64,000 bases of DNA from Noviherbaspirillum sp. L7-7A (GTDB lineage Bacteria; Pseudomonadota; Gammaproteobacteria; Burkholderiales; Burkholderiaceae_D): NCBI RefSeq assembly GCF_019052805.1, contig NZ_JAHQRJ010000001.1, forward strand, positions 1 through 64,000, written 5' to 3'. The position numbers and the translations under genes were made by a program. The notes below the pieces were generated by a model that saw only the letters and a program-made list of their open reading frames with translations, was not told the origin of the DNA and did not search any database. Shown here in pieces: positions 40,547-49,249 of the stretch (positions are counted from its first letter, which is position 1; each line of letters begins with the position of its first letter).

Positions 40547-41272
40547 TTATTCGTTGATCACGGCGTTGGTGTAGACCTCCTGCACGTCATCGAGGTTTTC
40601 CAGCGCGTCCAGCAGCTTCTGCATCTTCACTGCGTCTTCGCCATCGAATTCGGTCTCGGTGGAAGGCTTCATCGTGATTTCGGCCAGCTCGGACTTGAAG
40701 CCGGCCTGTTCCAGCTTTTCCTTGATGGCGGCGAATTCATACGGGTCGCACACCACTTCAAAACCGCCTTCCTCATCCTGCATCACGTCGTCGGCGCCGG
40801 CTTCCAGCGCCGCTTCCATCAGCGCGTCCTCATTCGTGCCGGGCGCGAAGAACAGCTGGCCGCAATGCTTGAACAGGAAGGCCACCGAGCCCTCGGTGCC
40901 CATGTTGCCGCCAAACTTGGAGAAGGCGTGCCGTACTTCGGCCACGGTGCGCACCCGGTTGTCGGTCAGGCAGTCGACGATGATCGCGGCGCCGTTCAGG
41001 CCATAGCCTTCGTAGCGGATTTCCTCGTAGTTCACGCCTTCCAGGTCGCCGGTGCCGCGCTGGATCGCGCGGGTCACGTTGTCCTTGGGCATGTTGGCGT
41101 CGGCCGCCTTTTCGACTGCCAGGCGCAGGCGCGGGTTGGCCCCGATGTCGCCGCCGCCCATGCGGGCAGCTACCGTGATTTCCTTGATCAGGCGGGTCCA
41201 GATCTTGCCGCGCTTGGCGTCAGTGGCTGCCTTCTTGTGCTTGATGTTGGCCCATTTGCTATGTCCTGCCAT
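40547..41272 (-). CDS. yebC: YebC/PmpR family protein
   Basis: This 241-aa protein begins [23 protein letters not shown], the diagnostic YebC/TACO1 start, and has the [22 protein letters not shown] core and the [10 protein letters not shown] segment. Members are described as transcription regulators and, more recently, as factors that relieve ribosome stalling at proline-rich sites. It lies 92 bp upstream of purD on the same strand. Confidence 0.95.
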   Translation of the reverse strand: MAGHSKWANIKHKKAATDAKRGKIWTRLIKEITVAARMGGGDIGANPRLRLAVEKAADANMPKDNVTRAIQRGTGDLEGVNYEEIRYEGYGLNGAAIIVDCLTDNRVRTVAEVRHAFSKFGGNMGTEGSVAFLFKHCGQLFFAPGTNEDALMEAALEAGADDVMQDEEGGFEVVCDPYEFAAIKEKLEQAGFKSELAEITMKPSTETEFDGEDAVKMQKLLDALENLDDVQEVYTNAVINE

Positions 41273-41319
41273 AACGCTGCTTTCCAGAAGAGGTTGCGGG
41301 ACGCGAAGAACGCAAAATA

Positions 41320-41338
41320 TAAACCGGCGTCCGGTTTA
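41320..41338. repeat. 8-bp dyad between yebC and the HerA-like gene
   Basis: TAAACCGG and CCGGTTTA flank a CGT loop. On the minus strand the dyad ends in TATATT, a possible yebC -10 box, so the dyad would sit in the -35/-10 spacer where an operator could act. Confidence 0.4.
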
Positions 41339-41423
41339 GAATCGGTTCCTGCCATCCCTGAAAAATATCGCCGATTCTAACATACGGCCCTTGCCCCAAT
41401 TTCCTCAGAACAGGCCCAAAACC

Positions 41424-42953
41424 ATGCCAGATCCGCTCCTGATTGCAAAAAACCAGACCCACGAATTGCTGCTTCTGCCACAACTGGTCAACCGGCACGG
41501 CAGCATCACCGGCGCCACCGGCACCGGCAAGACGGTAACCTTGCAGGTGATTGCCGAATCGCTATCGAAAATCGGCGTCCCGGTGTTCATGGCCGACGTG
41601 AAGGGCGATTTGTCGGGCCTGGCCAAGGCCGGCGCGCCGAATCCCAAGATCAGCGAGCGCCTGGCGACGCTGGGCCTGGAAGAGCCGCGGTGGGCCGGCT
41701 GCCCGACCACCTTCTGGGATGTCTACGGCGAACAGGGCCATCCGGTGCGGGCCACCGTCTCCGACCTCGGACCGCTTCTGCTGTCGCGCATGCTGAACCT
41801 GAACGATGTGCAGGAAGGCGTGCTGCAGCTCGTGTTCAAGATCGCCGACGACAATGGCCTGCTGCTGCTGGATCTAAAGGACCTGCGGGCGATGCTGCAG
41901 CATGTCGGCGAGAACGCCGCCTCGTTCCAGACCGAGTACGGCAATGTCTCGGCCGCCAGCATCGGCGCGATCCAGCGCGGGCTGGTGGCGATCGAGGAGC
42001 AGGGCGGCGACCGGTTCTTCGGCGAGCCCATGCTCAATATCGAGGACCTGATGCAGACCGACGGCAATGGCCGTGGCGTGATCAACATCCTGGCCGCCGA
42101 CAAGCTGCTCAACGCGCCGCGGCTGTATTCCACCTTCCTGCTGTGGATGCTGTCGGAGCTGTTCGAGCACCTGCCGGAAGTGGGCGACGTCGACAAGCCG
42201 CGCCTGGTGTTCTTCTTCGACGAGGCCCACCTGCTGTTCGACGACGCGCCGCGGGCGCTGCTGCAGAAGATCGAGCAGGTGGTGCGGCTGATCCGTTCCA
42301 AGGGCGTGGGCGTGTACTTCGTGACGCAGAATCCGATCGACATTCCCGACACGGTGCTGGGCCAGCTCGGCAACCGGGTGCAGCATGCGCTGCGCGCCTA
42401 CACGCCGCGCGACCGCAAGGCGGTGCAGGCGGCCGCCGAAACCTTCCGGCCCAACCCGGACCTGGATGTGGTGCAGGTGATCAGCGAAATGGGCGTGGGC
42501 GAGGCGCTGGTGTCCTTCCTGGACGCCAAGGGCCGGCCGGAGCCGGTGCAGCGCGCTTTCGTCCTGCCGCCGGCGTCGCAGATCGGGCCGATCACGCCCG
42601 CGGAGCGGCAGGCGGCGCAGGCCGGATCGCTGGTAGCCGGCGTGTATGAAACCGCGATCGACCGCGAGTCGGCCTATGAAGTGCTGAAAGGCCGCACCGC
42701 CACCCGCGCGCCGGTGAGGAACGAGCGCGCGGTGCCGGGGCCGACGCCGCCGGCGCCCGCGCCGTCCGGCGGGCCGTCGGTCAGCGACCGGGTGCAGGAT
42801 GCGCTGGGCGGCCTCCTGGGCGGTGGCGGCGGCAGCCGGCGCAAGGATACGGTGGTGGAAGCCATCGTCAAGTCGGCGGCGCGCTCGATCGGCTCCAGCG
42901 TCGGCAGGGAATTGATCCGCGGCGTGCTGGGTTCGCTGCTCAAGCGCAAGTAG
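41424..42953 (+). CDS. HerA-like DUF853 ATPase
   Basis: The product has 509 aa from ATG 41424. Walker A GATGTGKT lies at 30-37 and Walker [13 protein letters not shown] near 262-273, with an arginine-finger region in [12 protein letters not shown]853 proteins are FtsK/HerA-superfamily ATPases of unknown role, often called helicase HerA-like. A Pro/Gly-rich linker (near 440-480) leads to a conserved C-terminal helical end. An upstream TTG at 41391 is possible, but the ATG fits the family. No NurA nuclease is adjacent, so a classic HerA-NurA pair is not seen. Confidence 0.87.
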   Translation: MPDPLLIAKNQTHELLLLPQLVNRHGSITGATGTGKTVTLQVIAESLSKIGVPVFMADVKGDLSGLAKAGAPNPKISERLATLGLEEPRWAGCPTTFWDVYGEQGHPVRATVSDLGPLLLSRMLNLNDVQEGVLQLVFKIADDNGLLLLDLKDLRAMLQHVGENAASFQTEYGNVSAASIGAIQRGLVAIEEQGGDRFFGEPMLNIEDLMQTDGNGRGVINILAADKLLNAPRLYSTFLLWMLSELFEHLPEVGDVDKPRLVFFFDEAHLLFDDAPRALLQKIEQVVRLIRSKGVGVYFVTQNPIDIPDTVLGQLGNRVQHALRAYTPRDRKAVQAAAETFRPNPDLDVVQVISEMGVGEALVSFLDAKGRPEPVQRAFVLPPASQIGPITPAERQAAQAGSLVAGVYETAIDRESAYEVLKGRTATRAPVRNERAVPGPTPPAPAPSGGPSVSDRVQDALGGLLGGGGGSRRKDTVVEAIVKSAARSIGSSVGRELIRGVLGSLLKRK

Positions 42954-43028
42954 CGGTTGGGGAACCGGCAGGCATGATCGGTGCCGATAGGCAAAGTTCG
43001 ATTGCCGGTTTTCTTTTACAATTCGTCA

Positions 43029-43943
43029 ATGACTTCCTCCTCCGTTTCACTGCCGGCGCAGCGCCAGGCTTTCTTGGCCGGGCTGGCAATCGCCGTTGTC
43101 GGCGCCGTGCTGTTCTCCACCAAGGCGATCGTCGCCAAGCTGATCTACCGTTACCCGGTCGACGCCGTCACCCTGATCGGTTTCCGCATGCTGTTCTCGC
43201 TGCCCTTCTTCGCGGTGGTGGCGATCTGGCATGCGCGCCGCTCGCCGCCCCTGCCCGGCAGCGACCGGCTGCGCATCGTCTTCCTCGGGCTGCTGGGCTA
43301 TTACCTGTCGAGCTTTCTCGATTTCCTGGGCCTGCAATACATCAGCGCCGGCCTGGAGCGGCTGATCCTGTTCCTGACGCCGTCCTTCGTGCTGCTGATC
43401 TCGGTGTTTTTCCTGCACAAGAAAATCGGCCGGCTGGAATGGGGCGCGCTGCTGGTGTCCTACTCCGGCACGGTGCTGGTATTCCTGCATGACGCCCGCA
43501 CCGGCGGCGCCAACGTGCCGCTCGGCGGCGCTTTCGTGCTGGCCAGCGCCGTCACCTATGCGCTGTACCTGCTGATGTCGGGCGAACTGGTGCGCCGGGT
43601 CGGGCCGATGCGGCTGGTGGCCTATGCGATGTGCGTTTCCAGCTTTGCATGCATACTTCAGTTCCTGGCGCTGAAGCCCATAGTCATGCTGGCGCAGCCG
43701 GCGCCGGTGTATGGCCTGTCGCTGGTCAATGCGGTGTTCTGCACGGTGCTGCCGGTGTTCCTGACCATGATCGCGGTGGCCCGCATCGGCGCGCCGACGG
43801 TGTCCCTGACGGGCATGGTCGGGCCGGTATCGACACTGTTTCTGGGCGCCTGGGTGCTGGGCGAACCGATTACGGCAATCCAGCTGGCCGGCACCGCGCT
43901 GGTGCTGGCCGGCATTTATTTACTATCAAAAAAGAAAGCGTAG
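43029..43943 (+). CDS. EamA/DMT-family transporter
   Basis: This 304-aa membrane protein has ten hydrophobic segments forming two EamA repeats, near 16-150 (AGLAIAVVGAVLFSTKAIVAKL) and 165-300 (GGAFVLASAVTYALYLLMSGE). The family exports amino acids, drugs or metabolites; the substrate cannot be read. ATG 43029 is preferred over an earlier in-frame ATG at 42981, because the latter adds a non-hydrophobic leader. The SDR gene follows at once (8 bp). Confidence 0.85.
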   Translation: MTSSSVSLPAQRQAFLAGLAIAVVGAVLFSTKAIVAKLIYRYPVDAVTLIGFRMLFSLPFFAVVAIWHARRSPPLPGSDRLRIVFLGLLGYYLSSFLDFLGLQYISAGLERLILFLTPSFVLLISVFFLHKKIGRLEWGALLVSYSGTVLVFLHDARTGGANVPLGGAFVLASAVTYALYLLMSGELVRRVGPMRLVAYAMCVSSFACILQFLALKPIVMLAQPAPVYGLSLVNAVFCTVLPVFLTMIAVARIGAPTVSLTGMVGPVSTLFLGAWVLGEPITAIQLAGTALVLAGIYLLSKKKA

Positions 43944-43951
43944 GAAGAGAC

Positions 43952-44731
43952 ATGGATCTGGGAATCAAGGGCAAGACCGCGCTGGTATGCGGCGCATCCA
44001 AGGGACTGGGCAAGGGCTGCGCCGAGGCGCTGGCCGCCGATGGCGTGAACCTGGTGCTGGTGGCGCGCAATGCCGAAGCGCTGGAAAAAACCGCCGAGGA
44101 CATCCGGCGTGCCCATGGCGTCAATGTGACCGCGGTGGCGGCCGACATCACCACGCCGGAAGGCCGGGCGCAGGCGCTGGCCGCCTGCCCGGCGCCGGAC
44201 ATCCTGGTCACCAATGCCGGCGGCCCGCCGACCGGCGATTTCCGCGACTGGGGCAGGGAACAATGGATCGCCGCGCTGGACGCCAACATGTTGACGCCCA
44301 TCGAGCTGATCAAGGCCACCGTCGACGGCATGATCAGCCGCGGCTTCGGCCGCATCGTCAACATCACCTCGAGCGCGGTGAAGGCGCCGATCGATGTGCT
44401 GGGCCTGTCCAACGGCGCCCGTTCCGGCCTGACCGGCTTCGTCGCCGGCATCGCCCGCAAGACCGTGGCGCACAATGTCACCATCAACAACCTGCTGCCA
44501 GGGCCCTTCGACACCGACCGCCTGGGCGCCACCATGGCCGGCGCGGCCAAGGCCAGCGGCAAGAGCATCGATGAGGTCAAGGAAGCGCGTCGCAAGCAGA
44601 ACCCGGCGCAGCGCTTTGGCACCGCGGCTGAATTCGGCGCCTTCTGCGCCTTCATGTGCAGTGCCCATGCCGGCTACATGACCGGGCAGAACATCCTGCT
44701 CGACGGCGGCGCCTATCCCGGCACCTTTTAA
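43952..44731 (+). CDS. SDR-family protein lacking the usual YxxxK
   Basis: This 259-aa Rossmann protein has the cofactor motif CGASKGLGKG (near 13-22), NAGGPPTGDF, and the Ser-containing strand INVNITSS-like segment IVNITSSAVK. At the position of the catalytic Tyr-x3-Lys it reads SNGAR, so both Tyr and Lys are replaced. Similar divergent SDRs with this SNGARxGL pattern are known, so it may be a real subfamily with another mechanism or a non-catalytic role. AGGAAGAG precedes the ATG. It lies between the transporter and the quinone oxidoreductase in one transcript. Confidence 0.85.
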   Translation: MDLGIKGKTALVCGASKGLGKGCAEALAADGVNLVLVARNAEALEKTAEDIRRAHGVNVTAVAADITTPEGRAQALAACPAPDILVTNAGGPPTGDFRDWGREQWIAALDANMLTPIELIKATVDGMISRGFGRIVNITSSAVKAPIDVLGLSNGARSGLTGFVAGIARKTVAHNVTINNLLPGPFDTDRLGATMAGAAKASGKSIDEVKEARRKQNPAQRFGTAAEFGAFCAFMCSAHAGYMTGQNILLDGGAYPGTF

Positions 44732-44746
44732 TTCAGGAGCGAGAAC

Positions 44747-45721
44747 ATGACCAAAGCGATCAGGATCTTCAAGACCGGCGGACCGGAAGTAATGGAACAT
44801 GTCGACGTCGAAGTCGGCGAGCCGGGACCGGGCGAGGCGCGGGTGCGGCACCATGCCTGCGGCCTGAACTATATCGATGTCTACTTCCGCACCGGCCTGT
44901 ATCCGCAGCCGCTGCCGGCCGGCCTGGGCATGGAAGGCGCCGGCGTGGTGGAAGCGGTGGGCGAGGGCGTGAGCCATGTGAAGCCGGGCGACCGTGTCGC
45001 CTATGCCGCCCGTCCGCCCGGCGCTTATGCCGAGGCGCGGGTGATGCCGGCGGCGGTGCTGGTGAAACTGCCGGACAATATCGACTTCGAAACCGGCGCG
45101 GCCATGATGCTGCAGGGCCTGACGGTGCAGTACCTGTTCCGCCGCACCTTCCCGTTGAAGGGCGGCGAAACAATCCTGTTCCACGCGGCCGCCGGCGGCG
45201 TCGGCCTGATCGCCTGCCAGTGGGCGCGCGCGCTGGGCGTGAACCTGATCGGCACGGTGGGCTCGGATCAGAAGGGCGAGTTGGCCAAACAGCATGGCGC
45301 AACCCATGTGATCAACTACAACAAGGAAAACTTCGTCGAGCGTGTGAAGGAAATCACGGGCGGGCGCGGCGTGCCGGTGGTGTATGACTCGATCGGCGTT
45401 GATACCTTCACCGGCTCGCTGGACTGCCTGTCGCCGTTGGGCACCATGGTCAGCTTCGGCAGCGCGTCCGGCCCGGTGCCGCCGTTCAGCCTGAACGAGC
45501 TGGCCTCGCGCGGCTCGCTGTTCATCACCCGGCCGACGCTGTTTAGCTATTCCGCCAAGCGGGAAGACCTGGAAGCGATGGCGGCCGACCTGTTCGACGT
45601 GGTCGGCAGCGGCAAGGTCAAGATCGAGATCAACCAGCGCTATGCATTGAAGGATGCGGCGCAGGCGCATATCGACCTCGAAGGCCGCAAGACCACCGGC
45701 TCCACCATCCTGCTGCCGTGA
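44747..45721 (+). CDS. qorA: NADPH:quinone oxidoreductase (zeta-crystallin type)
   Basis: This 324-aa zinc-independent MDR enzyme matches QorA. The N-terminal domain has HHACGLNYIDVYFRTGLYP and GMEGAGVVEAVGEGV; the nucleotide-binding loop AAAGGVGLIACQWA lies near 149-162. No structural zinc Cys cluster is present, which is normal in quinone reductases. AGGAG lies before the ATG. It follows the SDR by 15 bp. Confidence 0.92.
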   Translation: MTKAIRIFKTGGPEVMEHVDVEVGEPGPGEARVRHHACGLNYIDVYFRTGLYPQPLPAGLGMEGAGVVEAVGEGVSHVKPGDRVAYAARPPGAYAEARVMPAAVLVKLPDNIDFETGAAMMLQGLTVQYLFRRTFPLKGGETILFHAAAGGVGLIACQWARALGVNLIGTVGSDQKGELAKQHGATHVINYNKENFVERVKEITGGRGVPVVYDSIGVDTFTGSLDCLSPLGTMVSFGSASGPVPPFSLNELASRGSLFITRPTLFSYSAKREDLEAMAADLFDVVGSGKVKIEINQRYALKDAAQAHIDLEGRKTTGSTILLP

Positions 45722-45728
45722 GCACGCG

Positions 45729-45899
45729 ATGAACGATCAAGGCAGGGAGCCGGGCGGCAATCCGATGAACCATCCGGAAGAGCAGCCCACCGGCACCGAC
45801 GGCATGCCAAAGTTCGGGCGGCTGCTGGTCGTGCTGATCCTGGTGGTGCTGGTGATCGGGCTGGTGACCTGGGCGTCGGAAAGGTATCTCTCTTACTGA
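45729..45899 (+). CDS. Small membrane protein (56 aa)
   Basis: The product has 56 residues: a hydrophilic first half (MNDQGREPGGNPMNHPEEQP), then one hydrophobic helix (LLVVLILVVLVIGLVTWA, near 32-49). It begins 7 bp after the qorA stop, so it is probably the last gene of that transcript. The ribosome site is weak. No family is recognised; many Burkholderiales carry similar short single-helix proteins. Confidence 0.6.
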   Translation: MNDQGREPGGNPMNHPEEQPTGTDGMPKFGRLLVVLILVVLVIGLVTWASERYLSY

Positions 45900-45947
45900 G
45901 CCGCCGGCTGCATGGCCTGCGCGCTGTCAGCGCAGCGCCACCAGCTG

Positions 45948-47651
45948 TCAGCGAAGCGCCACCAGATAGAGCAGCAGCAGGTTCAGCACGATGGACACCG
46001 CCGCCACCCCCCGCCACAGCATGGCAGGGTCGCGCCTGGCCAGCGGTACCGCGGCCGGTGCGGGCAGCGGCCTGCTGGGGCCGCGTTCCAGCGCCAGCAG
46101 GAATTCCTCGGCGGTCTCGAAGCGGTCCGCCGGATTCCTGGCCACTGCCTTCAACAGCACATTCTCCAGCCACAGCGGCACGTCCGGCCGGTAGCGCGTG
46201 GGCGGCGCGGGCTCGCCGAAGCGCGGCCGCTGGAAGGCTTCGATCTCGCCGTATGGATACTGGCGGGTCAGCATCAGGTACAGCGTGACGCCGGCAGCAT
46301 AGATATCGGTCTGGCGCGACGGCACCGCATTGTCATATTGTTCCGGCGCCAGGAAGGACGGCGTGCCGGCCTGTGGCGCCGAGGGGCCGGCGCCGGCTTC
46401 CAGGCCGGACTGGGCCACGCCCAGGTCGAGCACCCGCAGCTCGCCGTCGTCGCCCAGATGCACATTGGCGGGCTTGATGTCGCGGTGAATGATGCTGCGC
46501 CGGTGCAGCGCGCCCAGCGCCCGTACCAGGCGGCTGCCTTCGGTGACGACTTCCGGCATCGTGAAATGGCGGCCGGCATCCAGATGCTGCTGCAGCGTCG
46601 CGCCGTCATGCCAGGTGCTCAGGTAGTAAAGGCAGCTGCGCTCCGACAGCGTCACCACCTGCGGGAAGAAGCGCGCCACCGCGCGCCGCGCCAGCCATTC
46701 CTCATGCGCGAAGGCGGAACGTTCCGCCGGGTCGTTGTCGCGCTCCGGCTGCAGGGTTTTCAGCACCAGCCTGCGGCCGGTGGCCGGGTCGCGTACCCGG
46801 TACAGGATGGTGGCGCGGGAGGCGTGGACCTGCTCCTCCACCACCAGGCCGTCCAGGCTCTGGCCCGGCTTGAGCCGTGGCGGCAGCGGCAGGTGGCGCA
46901 TGGTGGCCAGCGCATCGCGCAGGTCGGCTTCGGGCAGCGACTCGATGCGGATCACCAGCGCGCTCAGGTTGTCGCCCGTGCCAGCCTGCTGCGCTGCCTG
47001 CAGCAGGCCCTGCGCGGTGCTTTCCGCATCGGCCGACTTCAATGCCAGCAGCGACAGCTGGCGGTTGAGTTCGTACTCGGTCAGCGCGCTCCACAGGCCG
47101 TCGGTCGCCAGCAGGAAGATATCGCCGACGCGGCACTCGCCCATGCCGTGGTCGATGGCGATGCGGGTATCGAGCCCGACCGCGCGCGTCAGCACATGCT
47201 GCATTTCCGGCTTGTCCCAGACATGGTCGGTGGTAAGCCGCTCCAGCTTGCCGGCGCGCAGCAGGTAGAGCCGGGTGTCGCCGACATGCGAGAAGTAATA
47301 GAAATTGCCGCGCAGGACCAGTGCCGTGAGGGTGGTAGCCATGCCGGCCAGTTCAGGCCGTTTCGTGCCCTGGCTCTGCACCCAGCTGTTGACCGCGGTG
47401 ATGACCTTCTGCAGGCACTGGGTCACCGGCCAGGTGTCGGGCGTGGCGTAGTAGTCCGACAGCAGGTTGCGCACCGTGAATTCGGACGCCTCGCGGCCGC
47501 CATCGTTGCCCGACACGCCATCGGCGATCGCCGCGATCAGGCCCTTGGTGCTGCGCTCGGGCTCGTCCGGCGTGACCATGCCGACAAAGTCTTCATTGCT
47601 GGCGCGCGGGCCGGGATGGGTGCTGTGGGCTGCGGTGACGGTGAGAGGCAT
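45948..47651 (-). CDS. PP2C phosphatase fused to Ser/Thr kinase
   Basis: The product has 567 aa. Residues 1-240 are a PP2C phosphatase (ASNEDFVGM, AIADGVSGNDGG, TGDNLSALVIRI: metal-binding Asp residues present). Residues ~270-530 are a protein kinase: Lys in LVLKTLQP, catalytic loop HRDIKPANV, DLG in place of DFG, APEQY, and DIYAAGVTLY. The Gly-rich loop is poorly conserved. A C-terminal helix (near 545-566) anchors it in the membrane. It lies directly downstream of narK on the same strand, and the same pairing is known in other proteobacteria with assimilatory nitrate genes. Confidence 0.92.
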   Translation of the reverse strand: MPLTVTAAHSTHPGPRASNEDFVGMVTPDEPERSTKGLIAAIADGVSGNDGGREASEFTVRNLLSDYYATPDTWPVTQCLQKVITAVNSWVQSQGTKRPELAGMATTLTALVLRGNFYYFSHVGDTRLYLLRAGKLERLTTDHVWDKPEMQHVLTRAVGLDTRIAIDHGMGECRVGDIFLLATDGLWSALTEYELNRQLSLLALKSADAESTAQGLLQAAQQAGTGDNLSALVIRIESLPEADLRDALATMRHLPLPPRLKPGQSLDGLVVEEQVHASRATILYRVRDPATGRRLVLKTLQPERDNDPAERSAFAHEEWLARRAVARFFPQVVTLSERSCLYYLSTWHDGATLQQHLDAGRHFTMPEVVTEGSRLVRALGALHRRSIIHRDIKPANVHLGDDGELRVLDLGVAQSGLEAGAGPSAPQAGTPSFLAPEQYDNAVPSRQTDIYAAGVTLYLMLTRQYPYGEIEAFQRPRFGEPAPPTRYRPDVPLWLENVLLKAVARNPADRFETAEEFLLALERGPSRPLPAPAAVPLARRDPAMLWRGVAAVSIVLNLLLLYLVALR

Positions 47652-47762
47652 GTGGCTTGGTGCTGGGTGGCGGGCGGAAAGCGAATCGCAGTATGAAGGA
47701 AAAACGGCCGGGGCAGCATCCTGCTGCCACCGGCCGCGCATGCAGCAAGCTTGTTTAAAGGC

Positions 47763-48977
47763 TCAGATCTTGGCCGTCGTCATCGCCGCGCTGCCCCAGG
47801 TGGTGCGCCAGCGGCCCTTCACCACCGACAGGCCGACCAGCGCCAGCAGGGCCAGCGAGGCGAAGATGGTCAGGCCCAGCTGATAGCTGCCGGTCATCTG
47901 CTTGGAAAAGCCCAGGCTGGAGGCAAGATAGAAGCCGCCGACGCCGCCGGCCATGCCGACCAGTCCCGTCATCACGCCGATCTCCTTGCGAAAGCGCTGC
48001 GGCACCAATTGGAACACCGCGCCGTTGCCGGTGCCCAGCGCCAGCATCGCCAGCACGAACACCACCACGGCCATCGCCGCCGAGGGCAGGCCGAAGCTGG
48101 CGATGAACAGGAACAGCGCGGCCAGCAGGTACATGATGGACAGGGTCTTGATGCCGCCGATGCGGTCGGCCATGCGTCCGCCCAGGGGCCGCACCAGCGA
48201 GCCGGCGAAGACGCAGGCGGCGGTGAAGTAGCCGGCCGTCACCGGCGACAGGCCGTACTGGCCGTTGAAGTAGATGGCCAGCGACGAGGCCAGCCCGGAA
48301 AAGCCGCCGAAGGTGACGCCGTAGAAGAACATGAACCACCAGGCGTCCTTGTCCTTCAGCACATGCAGGTATTCCACCAGCGACTTCGGCGGCGGTGCAG
48401 ACGGCGCATCCTTGGCAAAGATCAGGTAGACCGCCAGCGCCACGCCCAATGGGATCAGGCACAGGCCGAACACATTCTGCCAGCCGAAGGCCATGGCCAG
48501 CGCCGGCGCGAACAGGGCGGCGAAAGCGGTGCCTGAATTGCCGGCGCCGGCAATGCCCAGCGCCGTGCCCTGGTGCTCGGGCGGATACCAGCGCGACGCC
48601 AGCGGCAGCGCCACCGCGAAGGCGGCGCCGGCCATGCCGAGCAGGATGCCCAGGGTCAGCATGCTGTGGTAGCTGTCGAGCTTGCCCAGCCAGGCCCAGG
48701 TCAGGCCGGCCAGCACCACCAGCTGGCCGATCAGTCCGGCCTTCTTGGGTTTCAGATGGTCGACCAGCACGCCCATCACGATGCGCAGCAAAGCGCCTGC
48801 CAGCAGCGGCGTGGCAACCATCAGGCCCTTTTGCGCCGCGGTCAGGCCGAGATCCTTCGATATCTGCACGGCCAGCGGGCCGAGGATTACCCACACCATG
48901 AAGCTGAGATCGAAGTAGAAGAAGGCGGCCAGCAGGGTTGGGGTATGCCCGGCTTTCCAGAATGAGGTTTTTTGCAT
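47763..48977 (-). CDS. narK: Nitrate/nitrite MFS transporter
   Basis: This 404-aa protein has 12 hydrophobic segments. The nitrate-porter signatures GNSGTAFAALFAP and the second GNGAVFQLVPQRFRKE-IGVMTGLVGMAGG region are present, matching the NarK/NasA clade. It would import nitrate for assimilation. ATG 48977 is preferred over starts further up (frame open to 49115) because the latter are not membrane-like. A sigma-54-type promoter lies 38-53 bp upstream. The kinase-phosphatase gene follows on the same strand. Confidence 0.92.
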   Translation of the reverse strand: MQKTSFWKAGHTPTLLAAFFYFDLSFMVWVILGPLAVQISKDLGLTAAQKGLMVATPLLAGALLRIVMGVLVDHLKPKKAGLIGQLVVLAGLTWAWLGKLDSYHSMLTLGILLGMAGAAFAVALPLASRWYPPEHQGTALGIAGAGNSGTAFAALFAPALAMAFGWQNVFGLCLIPLGVALAVYLIFAKDAPSAPPPKSLVEYLHVLKDKDAWWFMFFYGVTFGGFSGLASSLAIYFNGQYGLSPVTAGYFTAACVFAGSLVRPLGGRMADRIGGIKTLSIMYLLAALFLFIASFGLPSAAMAVVVFVLAMLALGTGNGAVFQLVPQRFRKEIGVMTGLVGMAGGVGGFYLASSLGFSKQMTGSYQLGLTIFASLALLALVGLSVVKGRWRTTWGSAAMTTAKI

Positions 48978-49014
48978 GATGCGTCCAATCGGCGTTAAAA
49001 GGCGGGCTGCACCA

Positions 49015-49030
49015 TGCAAGGGATATGCCA
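49015..49030 (-). promoter_or_regulatory. Sigma-54-type promoter of narK
   Basis: On the minus strand the sequence is TGGCATATCCCTTGCA: the GG and GC dinucleotides are spaced by exactly 10 bp and match TGGCAC-N5-TTGCA except for one T. The predicted start lies about 27 nt before the narK ATG. Confidence 0.65.
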
Positions 49031-49110
49031 GTCGATTTTCGTGCATCCGCTTTTGTCTATGAAACGCCGGTGCCGCCTCGGTGTGCGATGCACCATCAAA
49101 CTCAGGCCTG

Positions 49111-49127
49111 TGCACGCCTGCGGTGCG
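49111..49127. promoter_or_regulatory. NtrC-like dyad between narK and nirB
   Basis: TGCACGCCTGCGGTGCG matches the NtrC dyad (TGCACCA-N3-TGGTGCA) at 5 of 7 positions in each half. A single half site TGCACCA also occurs at 49089-49095. The dyad is about 82 bp from the narK -24 box and 42 bp from the nirB -24 box. Confidence 0.45.
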
Positions 49128-49167
49128 GTTTATGGGCTATTGCGGTGAATTGTGGCGCCTGCCTGGC

Positions 49168-49183
49168 TGGCACTGGTCTTGCA
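49168..49183 (+). promoter_or_regulatory. Sigma-54 promoter of nirB
   Basis: TGGCACTGGTCTTGCA matches the -24/-12 consensus TGGCAC-N5-TTGCA at all specified bases, with GG and GC spaced by 10 bp. The predicted start is near 49194, giving a 56-nt leader before the nirB ATG. Confidence 0.75.
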
Positions 49184-49209
49184 TCCTGCAAGCGCCATCA
49201 GATGCTGAA

Positions 49210-49231
49210 ATGGCTTTAATGGAGAAGCCAT
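49210..49231 (+). promoter_or_regulatory. Leader hairpin before nirB with A1/G4 hexaloop
   Basis: The stem ATGGCTT(T) / (G)AAGCCAT closes a six-base loop AATGGA, with A at position 1 and G at position 4, as in hairpins bound by ANTAR regulators such as NasR/NasT. The left arm could also pair with GCCAT at 49194-49198. No second such hairpin or U-run terminator was found, so the role is uncertain. Confidence 0.35.
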
Positions 49232-49249
49232 GGACAGGAAAGGGCTTTA

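Noticed and set aside
43916-45670. 584-codon antisense frame over the SDR and quinone oxidoreductase genes
   Set aside because: It spans two genes on the opposite strand with clear motifs and arises from GC-rich codon bias.
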